The position numbers and the translations under genes were made by a program. DNA of 64,000 bases from NCBI GenBank assembly GCA_036365515.1, contig CM070873.1, positions 23,234,257 through 23,298,256 on the forward strand, written 5' to 3'. The first letter of the stretch is position 1. Every line of letters begins with the position of its first letter. The notes under the pieces are model-generated. The model did no database searches. It saw only the letters and a program-made list of their open reading frames with translations, and had not been told where the DNA came from. This stretch comes from Torymus aiolomorphi. Taxonomy: Eukaryota; Arthropoda; Insecta; Hymenoptera; Torymidae. Shown piece by piece: positions 22,759 to 33,664 of the stretch.

Positions 22759-24943
22759 ATATTGATTTTTTGTTAGTTTAAACAATAAGTTGTTTATTTA
22801 TTAAACATTAAAATTGATTTGCCATCGCACCAATTGCCAAGTATTAGTTTAACTTTCAAATATAATGATTTTGAAAAGCCCTAGAGCGCGCATTACTCCA
22901 ACCGTATACTTACTGAAATAGCGCTAGGAAATATCGAAAAAGTAGCATTTGTTAAATAACGAAATAAATAGTTAATAACGAAAAACTTAAAATAATGCAA
23001 ATGAATATGGTAGTTTTCATCTCAAAGAATAAACTAAAGAGGAAACTTTTATTTTAAAAAAACGTTCATTTTTTTCAAAGTTATTGATAATCAAAGTTGC
23101 AAAAAAAACGTAAAAATCAAATTTCAAAACTTTTCAAATTTTGAGTTTATAGAGATTTTGCAAATAGACCTGTCCTTTAAAATGAGCTAAATTTTGAGGA
23201 AAAAAATACTCCAGGGCAAAAAAATATTTTTTATTATTTGTTTAAATAATTGCATTTTTAAAAATGTCTACCACTTTTTTCGAATTTTGACCTCGATATT
23301 CGGATTCTATGGGTCAAAATCTATAATAAACAACTGTTTTTATCCGGGGACATATTATTGTATACGGGACGGTACCCAGCTCCTAGACTACTACAAAGGT
23401 AATTCCCACACGAGTCTAGCTTTTCAAAAAAGTTCGACATAAAAAGATGAGTGTGAAAATCACCTATGCGCATGCGTTGAGTACACTATTTATAAACGTG
23501 TGCGCAAAACTCAAGCAAATGTTTTCGGTGAAAAATGGGAAATTTAATTATTCTGTGGGTCACGAAATTTTTCTTTAATGGTAGTGATAATCGTACTACA
23601 GAGAGACAATTTAAGAAGGAGGAAGGTAGAGGAAGGACCGGACAAACCATCCCGGAAAAATTGGTCTAAAAATTTTAAAAATATTCTAATGATCAATAAA
23701 ACCTTTGATATTGAAAAATTTAATAATTAATACATTTGATAAGCACACGAGTTAAGAATGTTCGAAGAAATATAAAACCGAGAATTTCTTATTATCGTGT
23801 TGATGTAACAAACTTTATTAGAAAGAGCAAACAATTTTACAATACATTATTGATTAATACAAATATACCTATATTGTAATAACAGCTTTTGTAGGTTTTT
23901 ACTTGTATGTGTTTACTGAAGGTTAGCGGGCGATGTCCCCACTATGTCTGTTTTGGCTTTTAAGCGTGTGCAGTTCCTGACGGGAAAAGCCATAAGGAAT
24001 CGATAACAACATTCTAACCGACTCCTTGTGTGAATACCTACAATTTCTTTTAAACCCAATCAACCAAGAACACAAGGTGTAAAGTACTTGATTTTATAGT
24101 GCAAAAAATTAGACTCGTTATACAAGTGACGAAACGTGCGCGAAACATACTTCTGCGCGCACTCAATGTGCGTAGCACAGTACACGTTGTGTGGTGTCAC
24201 TTCTATGTGAACATAGTGTTTTGCCCACGAAAAACAGTATTCGCCTTTTTAAATATTTTTAATTAGTTTTTAACGAAGTGCGCGAGACTCGCCTTTCCGT
24301 ACTTATTGTGCTTGCGTGAATCTCGTTTTTTTGCGCACTCTATTGAGAAGATGCGCTAAGAACGACACGCATGCGCTAATCATGCTACCTCACGTAGCAA
24401 AAAGTCGAAGGCAACAAACTTCACACTCGCGTAGTACGAAAAAGCTTGCGTCGTTCACTGCGTTCAAAAAAGTAGAATTCGATACATGTAAGTGAAGGGG
24501 GTAATCCTTGCACACTTGTATCGAATTGTACCGTCTACATTCCGTGTACAGAGTTCGATTTTGCTCATATTATAGCGAAAAATATAAAAATGTTAAACCG
24601 AGCCTCTCTTTCAAACTTAAAAATGGCATTTTTCATTCATGATTTTATATAGTATATGAGACGTTTCACGTCAACTGCCCCAGCGTGGCACGCGAGCCCC
24701 AAATCGTGCTATTTCTAACTCATGTTTATGATACTAAAATGTACTTAAAAAAAAATTGTTTCATAAGCGTTTCCGACGTATTTTTTCCTCAGCTTTCCAA
24801 TGATGTAGGCAGTTTTCCGAAATTTTCCATTTCCACCTTTAAAAACTACAAAACATCTTATATCTCAAGAAGTCTATTTTTAATATTTTTTTTACCATTT
24901 ATATATTTATACCAATAAATCTAATTTTCAAAATCTTCTTTTT
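22759..24943. other. Intergenic, dispersed repeats, no gene
   Basis: AT-rich sequence with GC-richer islands near 23920-24040 and 24120-24560. The latter includes a partial copy of the CGATAC-containing repeat (24470-24540). No RNA gene or coding exon was recognised. Confidence 0.45.
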
Positions 24944-25198
24944 CATGAGAAAGATTTTGGTGTTCCAGCTGAGTGGCATTTTTATGCCACGGCGCATGGC
25001 AAAGGTGCATGCGATGGTATAGGCGCCAACCTAAAAAGAGGTGCAAAACGAACGAGTCTACAAGTTTCTTTTAATAATCATATTTTAACCCCAGAAAAGC
25101 TTTATAACTGGGCGAAAGATTATTGCAAAGAACCAAAAGTTTTTTATAACAGTAAAGAATTATATGAAGAAACTGTCTTGAAGCTAAAACCAAGACTG
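24944..25198 (+). pseudogene. Coding fragment interrupted by a TIR element
   Basis: Eighty-five codons in one frame without ATG, reading FGVPAEWHFYATAHGKGACD, a short basic stretch, and later HILTPEKLYNWAKDYC. The HGKGxCDGxG pattern recalls a conserved but uncharacterised protein family that is repetitive in many animal genomes and is probably carried by mobile elements (recognition from memory). The frame is cut exactly after a Leu codon at 25198 by the CCCTGGCGG terminus of the next element. Its last two bases, TG, would be the target duplication. No continuation was found downstream in the window. Confidence 0.55.
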
Positions 25199-25812
25199 CC
25201 CTGGCGGAAATTATAAAATGTAAAAAACCGTAAGTAAATGTAAGAAAATGTAAGGAAATGTATATTAGTGTAAGAAAATGTAAGAAAATGTAAACAAATG
25301 TAAGTAAGTATACTTTTTTGTTGGATTTCGGACACTTTTTACATTTTCGTACACTTTCTTACATTTTATTACAATTTGTAATATTTTTTTTTAGTATCTT
25401 ACGTTTCCTTACATTTATTTACATGTTATTACTTTTTCATTCATATCCTTAATTATAAAATTAATTACTTTACAGTTTTTTACATCTTTTTACAAATTCT
25501 TACACATTATTATATTTTGTTATAATTTTGTCACGTCGTTTTATATTTTTTTACTTTTTATTACATATTCTTACACATAATTATACTTTTTTATATTTTT
25601 TTACGGCTTTTTATATTTTGTTATACTTTTTTAACGTCTTTTTACATTTTTTTACATTTTTTTTACTTTTTATTACATATTCCTACACTTTATTATAGTT
25701 TTTTATACTTTTTTACGGTTTTTTATATTTTGTTATACTGTTTCACGTCTTTTTACATTTATTTACATATTCCTACGCGCTTTATTATATTTTACTGCCT
25801 CAGTCTTCAGCA

Positions 25813-26001
25813 ATGGATGTTGTTCACTCGCTGTACCAGCTACCTGTCACCACTAAAGGGGAAGAACTGGTGGAGACCTTCAACCGTTGTTTCACTGCTG
25901 GAAACAGCTCCACCTTGAGAGTCGCTGAAGACACAAGCAGCAGATTAACTGTACACATAGTCACCAGTATAAGAGCAAAACAAGGAAAGTTGAGAACCTA
26001 G
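25813..26001 (+). pseudogene. Element-borne coding-like fragment, arm copy 1
   Basis: A 62-codon frame starting MDVVHSLYQLPVTTKGEE, with a copy in the opposite arm (29514-29702, minus) that differs at only a few residues and is also open. Two copies kept open suggest shared recent origin more than selection, since the arms are nearly identical duplicates. A second patch (about 27023-27160, frame DDPDNISIPKKQSAAVPDVY...) is likewise duplicated at about 29350-29490. No family is recognised; these could be exons of a captured gene or part of an element protein. Confidence 0.35.
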
Positions 26002-26007
26002 AAACCA

Positions 26008-27010
26008 CACTGAGAGAAATGTTGTAGTAAAATTTATTATAAACATAAGAAAAATTACTATATTTTGTAGGAACGGAGGGACAAATCGAAATTATAACAA
26101 TTTTTACTATGCAACATAGTAATTTTTATGAATGACCTTAAATTTCAAAAAATTAAGTTTTTTCTCGTTCTTTCTGTTTTCAGAACTATTTTCAGACTCT
26201 AATCATACAATATTTAATGTGAAAATAAATTAAAATGAGAAATAAAAATATTTTTTTTACGAGCGTTGGGATCGAACCTGCAACCTTCACCGCGGCAATC
26301 GGACGCGCTAACCACTTACCCAAATAGGATTCTTGAGTGTAAAATTTTGGAACTTGTACATGTCAAACCATCGATTTCAAGAAAATTTCAGATAATATTA
26401 AATAATGACAATAAATAACTTTGATAACACAAAGAAACTTATCATTAATGTGCATAATATAAAAATAAAATAATTGAAGTAAGGTTTTGAATGTTTTGTA
26501 AACTTAAAAGCAAGACAAAGTGAAATTCCCGTAGAAACATAACCTCAATCAGACACGTGGATGCCTTGATCTGCGCAGAAAGTACTAATGTTGTAGCAAT
26601 TTTTACTATGTTGGATAGCAAATTTTCTTATGGCCTGTAGCAATTTTTGAATGTGGCACTTTTTACTATGTTTATAGTAATTTTTAATACGCTACAAAAT
26701 AAAATTTATACGCTACAAAATAAAATTTAAACGCTACAAAATAAAATTTATATTCTATTCTAATAAAAATTAAAAGCATATATTTTAAATTTTATTATAT
26801 CACAGTTTTTGCTATGTGTATAGCAATTTTTCTTTTATTTCGTAATACTTTCTAATCAACAACTGTCATAAAAATTACAAGAAATTTTGTAATTATTCAT
26901 ACAATTATAATAAAAATGCAGCATAAAGTGTATTTGTCTCACCCTTCCTATACTTTATAGTAATTTTTATTACAGTTATAATAAAATTTACTACAACATT
27001 TTTCTCAGTG
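26008..27010. mobile_element. CACTG-ended element, 2-bp TSD CA, empty site known
   Basis: The termini are CACTGAGAGAAATGTTGTAG and the near inverse CTACAACATTTTTCTCAGTG. CA flanks both sides (26006-26007, 27011-27012). The opposite palindrome arm near 29501-29512 (minus strand) has the uninterrupted site with a single CA, which verifies the 2-bp duplication. CACTR ends with short duplications recall the EnSpm/CACTA superfamily. The element is non-autonomous and carries a tRNA-like module. Confidence 0.82.
26262..26328 (-). other. tRNA-like module inside CACTG element
   Basis: On the minus strand TAAGTGGTTAGCGCG (A-box-like) is followed by a CCG/CGG stem around a 7-nt loop and a B box GGTTCGATCCC. 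The T stem has only about three of five pairs. The same module sits at the same place in the related element at 32158-32923. Confidence 0.55.
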
Positions 27011-27477
27011 CACATATAATTAATAAATAGATGACCCAGACAACATTTCCATACCCAAGAAACAGTCTGCAGCAGTGCCCGACGTTTACACTACTCTCCC
27101 TGCCACAGATACCTTCAACAAGAGAAAGTACCATCAGCTCACCCATCAGAGAGGTTAGGAACGAGAAAGGGCTTACTAAATCTGCTCTCGACGTTGACAC
27201 ACTGCCTTCCCATCTCCTACGAATCATCGTTAATCGGCGGACACGATGAAAGGGGTGACATTCACCAAGGCGGCATACTACAGCAGCCGCTGTCATTGCT
27301 GGAGATGCCGAGAGCCAGACGATGCGATTGTTAACATCACACAGCAATACACCATAAACACATGCGCGCAACGGAACGCCGCACTAGCACTACTCGCTAT
27401 AATACTCGCTTCGCTCGGGCAGTAAACGCACGCTTGTGAACTATCTTGTCGCTCGGGCAGTAAACTCAGGCAATGTA

Positions 27478-27924
27478 CTATTTTGCGTCTAAAGTACGTT
27501 TTTGTAGTTTTTTACTCGATACTGTAGATTTCTGTACGTTCGCGTACGTTTTTCGTACGTTGTTTAATAATAAAAAAATTTTTTTTAGCAAATGTACGTT
27601 TTTGTAGTTTTGTACTTGATACTGTAGATTGACGTATGTTCGCGTACGTTCGCGTACGTTTCCGTACGTATCCGTACGATGGCGTACGTTTCCGTACGTT
27701 AAAGTATGAAATTTTTTCATAATAAAAATAATTTTTTTAGTAAATGTACGTTTTTGTAGTTTTTTACACGTTACTGCAGATTTTCATATGTTCGTGTACG
27801 TTCGCGTACATTCGCGTACGTTTGCGTACAAAATGTCCGAATCGTAACCGAAACGTACGCAAACGTACGCAAACGTACGCGAACGTACTCGAACGTATGC
27901 ATACCTACATAAATGTAACAGGAT
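27478..27924. repeat. CGTACG-word repeat block
   Basis: Dense iterations of the self-complementary hexamer CGTACG and the related GTACGTTCGCGTACG. Orientation flips near 27840, forming inverted halves. It is probably the subterminal region of another TIR element whose ends are not clear. Confidence 0.55.
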
Positions 27925-30900
27925 CCCTAGCGGAAATCGAAAATGTTAAAAAAGTGTAATAAACTGTAAAAAAAACGTAAGAAATCGTAAGAAAATGTAA
28001 GTAATCGTATATTTATATTGGATTTCGGACGTTTTTTTACACTTTCTTACATTTTCTTACCGTTTTTTACTTTTTTAAAATTTGGCATTTTTTCATTTAT
28101 TTTAACGTAACGTAAAAAAGTGTAAAAAAATGTAAAAAAGGAATGAAAAGATATAATAAAATGTAAGAAAGTGTAACACTTTACATTTTTTTACAGAAAC
28201 TTATATTTTTTTACATAATTTTACAGTTCTATACAATTTATTACATTTTTTAACATTTTATTACATATTATATTTTTTATTTCGTTACAACAAAAATATG
28301 AAAGAGTGTAAAAAAAAATGTCAAAAAAGAACAAAAAAAATGTAATAAAATGTAAGAAAGTGTAACACTTTACAGTTTTTTACAGAAACTTACATTTTTT
28401 TTACTTAATTTTACATTTCTATACAATTTATTACATTTTTTCACATTTTATTACATATTTTATTTTTTATTTCGTTAGAACTAAAATATGAAAAACTGTA
28501 AATAAGTGTCAAAAAAGAACGAAAAAATGTAATCAAGCATGAGAAAGTGTAACACTTTATAGTTTTTTACAGAAACTTACATTTTTTTACATAATTTTAC
28601 ATTTCTATACAATTTATTACATTTTTTCTGCCTTTTATTATATATTATATTCTTTATCACTTTGGAACCAAAACATAAAAAAATGTAAAAAAAAAAATAC
28701 AAGAAAATTTAAGAACGTGGATCACTTTATAGTTTGTTACAGAAACTTACATTTTTTTACATCATTTTACATTTCTATACAAATTATTACATTTTTTGCC
28801 TTTTATTATATATTTAATTTTTTACTTCGTTAGAACTAACATATCTAACTAGGGGGCTGCGCCCCTCTATATAGATATATACAATCTCAATTACAAAAAA
28901 ATACTCGCGGCATATATGCACATATACACTAATACCGCGAAAAGGAGAAAAACAGAAGGAGAAAGCTCAATACTGATCTGGCTTAGCCCTGCGACCTGCA
29001 TGCATGAGTACTATTGCAGCAGTCGTAACGGCTACCTCGGCTAGGCTACGTTCCCACACTAAGTACCTACAGCGGAAAAACACACGCGATTCGCGCGACC
29101 GCGAGTGCTCCCTGTGTATAAGATATATCTATAGGATAAGATATGGACCCCGCGCGCTTTCTGCTACTCTATAGCGAGTAGTGCTAGTGCGGCATGCCGT
29201 TGAGCGCATGTATTCATGGTGTATTGCTATGTGTGATGTCAACAATCGCATCCCTAGTGAATGTCATCCCTTTCATCGTGTCCGCCGATTAACGATGATT
29301 CGGAGATGGGAAGGCAGTGTTTCAACGTCGAGAGCAGATTTAGTAAGCCCTTTCACGTTCCTAACCTCTCTGATGGGTGAGCTGATGGTACTTTCTCTTG
29401 TTGAAGGTATCTGTGGCAGGGAGAGTAGTGTAAACGACGGGCACTGCTGCAGACTGTTTCTTGGGTGTGGAAATGTTGTCTGGGTCATCTATTTACTAAT
29501 TAATGTGTGGTTTCTAGGTGCTCAACTTTCCTTGTTTGGCTCTGATACTAATGACTATGTGTACAGTTAATCTGTTGCTTGTGTCTTCAGCGACTCTCAG
29601 GGAGGAGCTGTTTCCAACAGTGAAACAACGGTTGAAGGTCTCCACCAATCCTTCCCTTTTAGTGGTTACAGGTAGCTGGTACAGCGAGTGAACAACATCC
29701 ATTCCATTGCTGAAGACTTTTTATTTGCACGGTGTTTTTTGTGTCCTCTATTTATTAGTCATATGCGATTTTTAGGAGCTCAACTCTCCTCAGTTGTCCC
29801 CCAGAATAGGGACTGATCTGCTGCTCATGTATTTTGTTGATCCCTAGGCTGAGGCAGTCCCTGATATTGATACACAATTGATGGTCTCTGTCAGTACCTT
29901 CCTCCTAGATGGCGTGGTTACTGACGTACAACAGACTGGCATCCATGGAATAGTGCCAGCCTAGACCGTCCAGCCCTATTTTGCTGCTTCTGCAGCTTTA
30001 AGTAATCTTCGAGTGTTGGTGCTTTAGAGTGTGAGGGGATAGGTAATAGGAACTGGGGGATATAAAAGTACTGTGTGTGTGATTCAATGCAATACGGGTA
30101 GCTAGTTGTCCCTGGTAATATTAGCTCGTCTAGTTAATTTCCAAGTTTAGTCAGGGTGTAAGAACTCGTTTCAGGATATCTGTTGTATTAAAATACATCA
30201 CTATGTATTTCGCAGACTTCTACCCAGTGAGACTTACCTATTTAATAGTTTACTGCACAGTGTAAGACTGACAGTCAGCTAGAACATTGCATTTTTTATG
30301 TATTGAAATTTATCATATTACAAAATTTATATAGCACATACATTACACAGAAGTTTTTTTTGTAATTATGATTGGTTGATGCAGTTCAAAATGAAAAATT
30401 TATAATAAAAAATGCAATAGATAAAAATAGCATGTTTAAAAATATAAAAATGTAAGAAAACATAAAAAATAGTTGATAATACATAATAAAATGTAAAAAA
30501 TTGTAAATAAATGAAAAAATACGTAATAGAACGTATAGAAATATAAATAAACAAAAAATACGCAATAAAATGTAAAAGAAAGTAAAAAGACGTGAGAAAG
30601 TGTAATAAAATATAATAAAGTGTAGGAATATGTAAAATAATGTAAAAAGAGGTGAAAAAGTGTAATAAAATATAATAAAGCGTAGGAATATGTAAAAAAA
30701 TGTAAAAAGACGTGAAAAAGTATAACAAAATATAAAAAACCGTAAAAAAGTATAAAAAAGGTAGAATAAAGTATAGGAATATGTGATAAAAAGTAAAAAA
30801 ATGTAAAAAAATGTAAAAAGTCGTCAAAAAGTATAACAAAATATAAAAAGCCGTAAAAAAGTATAAAAAAGTATAATTATGTGTAGGAATATGTAATAAA

Positions 30901-31250
30901 AAGTAAAAAAAATATAAAACGACGTGAAAAAATTATAACAAAATATAATAATCTATAAGAATTTGTAAAAAGTTGTAAAAAACTGTAAAGTAATTTTATA
31001 ATTAAGGATAAAAATGAAAAAGTAATAAAATGTAAATAAATGTAAGGAAACGTTAGATACTAAAAAAAAAGTTAAAAATTGTAATAAAATGTAAGAAAGT
31101 GTACGAAAACGTAAAAAGTGTCCGAAATCCAACAAAAAAGTACACTTACGTTTATTTACATTTTCTTACATTTTCTTACACTAATTTACATTTTCATACT
31201 TTTTCTTACATTTACTTACGGTTTTTTACATTTTATAATTTCCGCCAGGG
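27925..31250. mobile_element. TIR element, 2-bp TSD AT
   Basis: The left terminus CCCTAGCGGAAATCGAAAAT matches the inverse of the right terminus (CCCTGGCGGAAATTATAAAA) at most of the first 13 positions. Both ends are flanked by AT (27923-27924 and 31251-31252). Subterminal DNA on both sides is made of TTTACA/TGTAAA-type words. Confidence 0.55.
29718..30360. other. GC-richer insert in right arm, LTR-like signals
   Basis: The sequence is absent from the left arm. It has a TATA-like TATAAAAG at about 30061 and ATTAAA about 125 bp later. These could be promoter and polyadenylation signals of a solo LTR, but no TG...CA ends or target duplication were identified. Confidence 0.25.
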
Positions 31251-31578
31251 ATCGTACGATTTTTATTTCCATTCGGGTAACTGTAAAAAACTGTTAATAA
31301 CTGTTAATAACTTTTATCAAGAATTCCATTTCTGCAGTTTCTGTTTTCTGAAATTGTAAATAACTGTAAATATCTATGAAAAACTGTAATTACTGTTAAT
31401 AATAGTTATTACTGTCTCAAACTAAACATTTATTAACAGTTATTTACAGAACCGATTTCCGGTAGGGAATTAAAAAATGTTCCAAATGCCACATTTAGCT
31501 ACGTTAATTTACATTTATATACACTTTTTTACATTTATATACATTTTCCATTTCCATCGGGGTATGTAGTAAGTGAGA
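31251..31578. repeat. Stacked element termini
   Basis: Three further right-end-like sequences lie close together: TTTCCATTCGGG (ending near 31277), TTTCCGGTAGGG (near 31468) and TTTCCATCGGG (near 31561). Between them are AACTGT(A/T)AATAA words. They are probably remains of repeatedly nested insertions. Confidence 0.45.
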
Positions 31579-32157
31579 CCCTTATAAAAATATCCTATAG
31601 AAAATCCTGTAGGAAATGCTATAGAAAATCCTGTAGGTATTCCGTAGAAATCCTATAGGAATCCTATAGGATACTCTATAGGCAGTCCTATATGAAATTC
31701 TATATAAGAAGTTCTATAGGAAATCCTATGTGAATTTCGCGCTTTTCCTGTAGGAAATCCTATAGGAAATCCTATAGGAAATTCTGTAGGTAATTCTATA
31801 GAAAAAACTGCAGACAATTTTACATGGAAAATCCTGCAGGGAATTCTGGAGTATTTTCGTGAAAACAGTTTATAGAGGTTTAGCATCTTATTTAGCGCTG
31901 TAACATCGCACAGCAAAATCAGTGGCAAACAGTCCTAGGTAAGGAGTTGCACCTAGGGACTGCCGTGCCCGACTGCCGGCGCTTACCGATTAAGCCCAAT
32001 GAGCTTAGATATCAAAATCAAGGTAATCCTTGTCACATTGACTCTCCGTAAAGTCGTTCAAACGGTTGAATCTCACGGCTTTACATACCCTCGCGGTTCC
32101 AATGTGTTTATGAGAGTCCCGACTGTTGCGCCCCATAGCGGCATAGCAGCGAACATA

Positions 32158-32923
32158 CACTGAGAAAACTGTCGTAGGAAAATTTACTGAAAAGCTAATA
32201 AAAATTACTATTTTTTATAGCAACGATGGGATATCATGGAAATTTAGGTACTTTTGCTAACTAATATAGTAATTTTTGTAGCCAAGCTTAAACTTAAAAA
32301 AAATTGATTTTCATGATTTTATATCTATAGGATACCTAATATTTATACAATATTTAATATATTATTAATTAAATTTAGCTATACAAGAAATAAATAAGGA
32401 AATAAAAATATTTTTTTTACGGTGGTTGTGTATTCGAACCCTGGACCCTCCGCACGCTAGGCAGACGCGTTAACCTCTTACCCACGTGAGCTTCTTGAGT
32501 ACAAAATTTTGGAACTGATACATTGGCTACCTTCGCTTACGAGAGAACTTTGATGATTATTTGATAGCAATAAATAACTATGATAATATAAAGAAATAAC
32601 TCATAGCTCACCTGCACAACGTAAAAATAAAACAACTGAATCGATATTGTCGATGTTTTTGATAACTTAAAAGGAAGATAATCTCAAATTGCGGGAGAAA
32701 CATAACCTCAATCAGACACGTGCTCCCGGCGTGCACGCAATAAGTACTACATGTAGAGGGCACTTTTTGCTATGTGTAGTAGTAAAAATTATTAAGATAC
32801 CTTGTAAATATTCCTGAACTATAGCAAAATTTTTTATAATTTGCTTATATCCCCGCGTTGCTATCAAATATAGTAATTTTTGTTAGTTTTTCAGTAAATT
32901 TTCCTACGACAGTTTTCTCAGTG
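32158..32923. mobile_element. CACTG-ended element, 2-bp TSD TA
   Basis: Ends CACTGAGAAAACTGTCGTAG and the exact inverse, flanked by TA (32156-32157, 32924-32925). It shares its inner tRNA-like module, the flanking AATAAAAATATTTTTTTTAC and ACATAACCTCAATCAGACAC with the element at 26008-27010, so they are one family. Confidence 0.82.
32421..32490 (-). other. tRNA-like module inside CACTG element
   Basis: Minus-strand GTAAGAGGTTAACGCGTC (A-box-like) and GGTTCGAATAC (B-box-like). It aligns with the module at 26262-26328 but has diverged in the anticodon-arm region. Confidence 0.5.
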
Positions 32924-33664
32924 TACATAAACGAGGCTCTGGAGAAGCAAGCTTCTACCGCATGCCGCAGCGCAGCGCAGCAGTCGGGACTCTCATAAAC
33001 ACATTGGAACCGCGAAGGTATGTAAAGCCATGAGATTCAACCGTTTGAACGACTTTACGGAGAGTCAATATGACAAGGATTACCTTGATTTTGATATCTG
33101 AGCTCATTGGGCTTAATCGGCAAGCGCCGGCAGTCGTGCACGGCAGTCCCTAGGTGCAACTCCTTATCTAGGACTGTTTGCCACTGATTCTGCTGTGCGA
33201 TGTTACAGCGCTTAATAAGATGCTAAACCTCTATAAACTGTTTTCACGAAAATACTCCAGAATTCCCTGCAGGATTTTCCATGTAAAATTGTCTACAGTT
33301 TTTCCTACAGAATTACCTACAGAATTTCCTATAGGATTTCCTATAGGATTTCCTACAGGAAAAGCGCGAAATTCACATAGGATTTCCTATAGAACTTCCT
33401 ATATAGAATTTCATATAGGACTGCCTATAGAGTATCCTATAGGATTCCTATAGGATTTCTACGGAATGCCTACAGGATTTTCTATAGCATTTCCTACAGG
33501 ATTTTCTATAGGATATTTTTATAAGGGGAAATAAACTTACAGCTGCTTGCAATTCATCATCTTGTATACAAAAAAGTTATGTTTCGTTTTAGTTCAGCTT
33601 CAATAAATTGCAAAACTAATATTTTCATTAGAAATATGAGATGTAGAGTTATTTTTAATGACAT

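Larger units (their letters stand above)
25199..31250. mobile_element. Nested palindromic TIR-element complex, about 6 kb
   Basis: The left arm (25199-27405) and right arm (29168-31250) are inverted copies beginning and ending CCCTGGCGGAAATTATAAAA / inverse. The left arm has gained a CACTG element (26008-27010). The right arm has gained about 640 bp (29718-30360). Both arms hold degenerate TGTAA(A)n-type subterminal repeats and matching coding-like patches. The left flank is TG but the right flank is AT. The right end pairs better with another terminus at 27925 flanked by AT, so at least two elements are superposed. Confidence 0.65.
31579..33527. mobile_element. 1.95-kb palindromic TIR element, TSD GA, CCTATAGG words
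   Basis: The termini CCCTTATAAAAATATCC and inverse are flanked by GA on both sides (31577-31578 and 33528-33529). The arms (31579-32157 and 32924-33527) are near-perfect inverses. The outer 230 bp of each arm is iterated TCCTATAGGA/TCCTGTAGGA. The inner part contains an inverted GC-richer block of about 230 bp. A CACTG element is inserted at the centre. Frames of 91 codons in both arms are translations of the repeat. Confidence 0.85.

Noticed and set aside
29718..30360. Solo LTR
   Set aside because: Only TATA-like and ATTAAA signals; no TG...CA boundaries or target duplication were found, so not claimed as a retrotransposon.
30366..30839. 157-codon Phe/Tyr/Leu-rich frame
   Set aside because: Translation of TGTAAA-type subterminal repeats, not a membrane protein.
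26262..32490. Functional tRNA genes
   Set aside because: A and B boxes are present but T and acceptor stems do not pair.
31653..33453. Two nearly identical 91-codon frames in opposite orientation
   Set aside because: They lie in the inverted arms of the GA-flanked element and end in CCTATAGG repeat translation.
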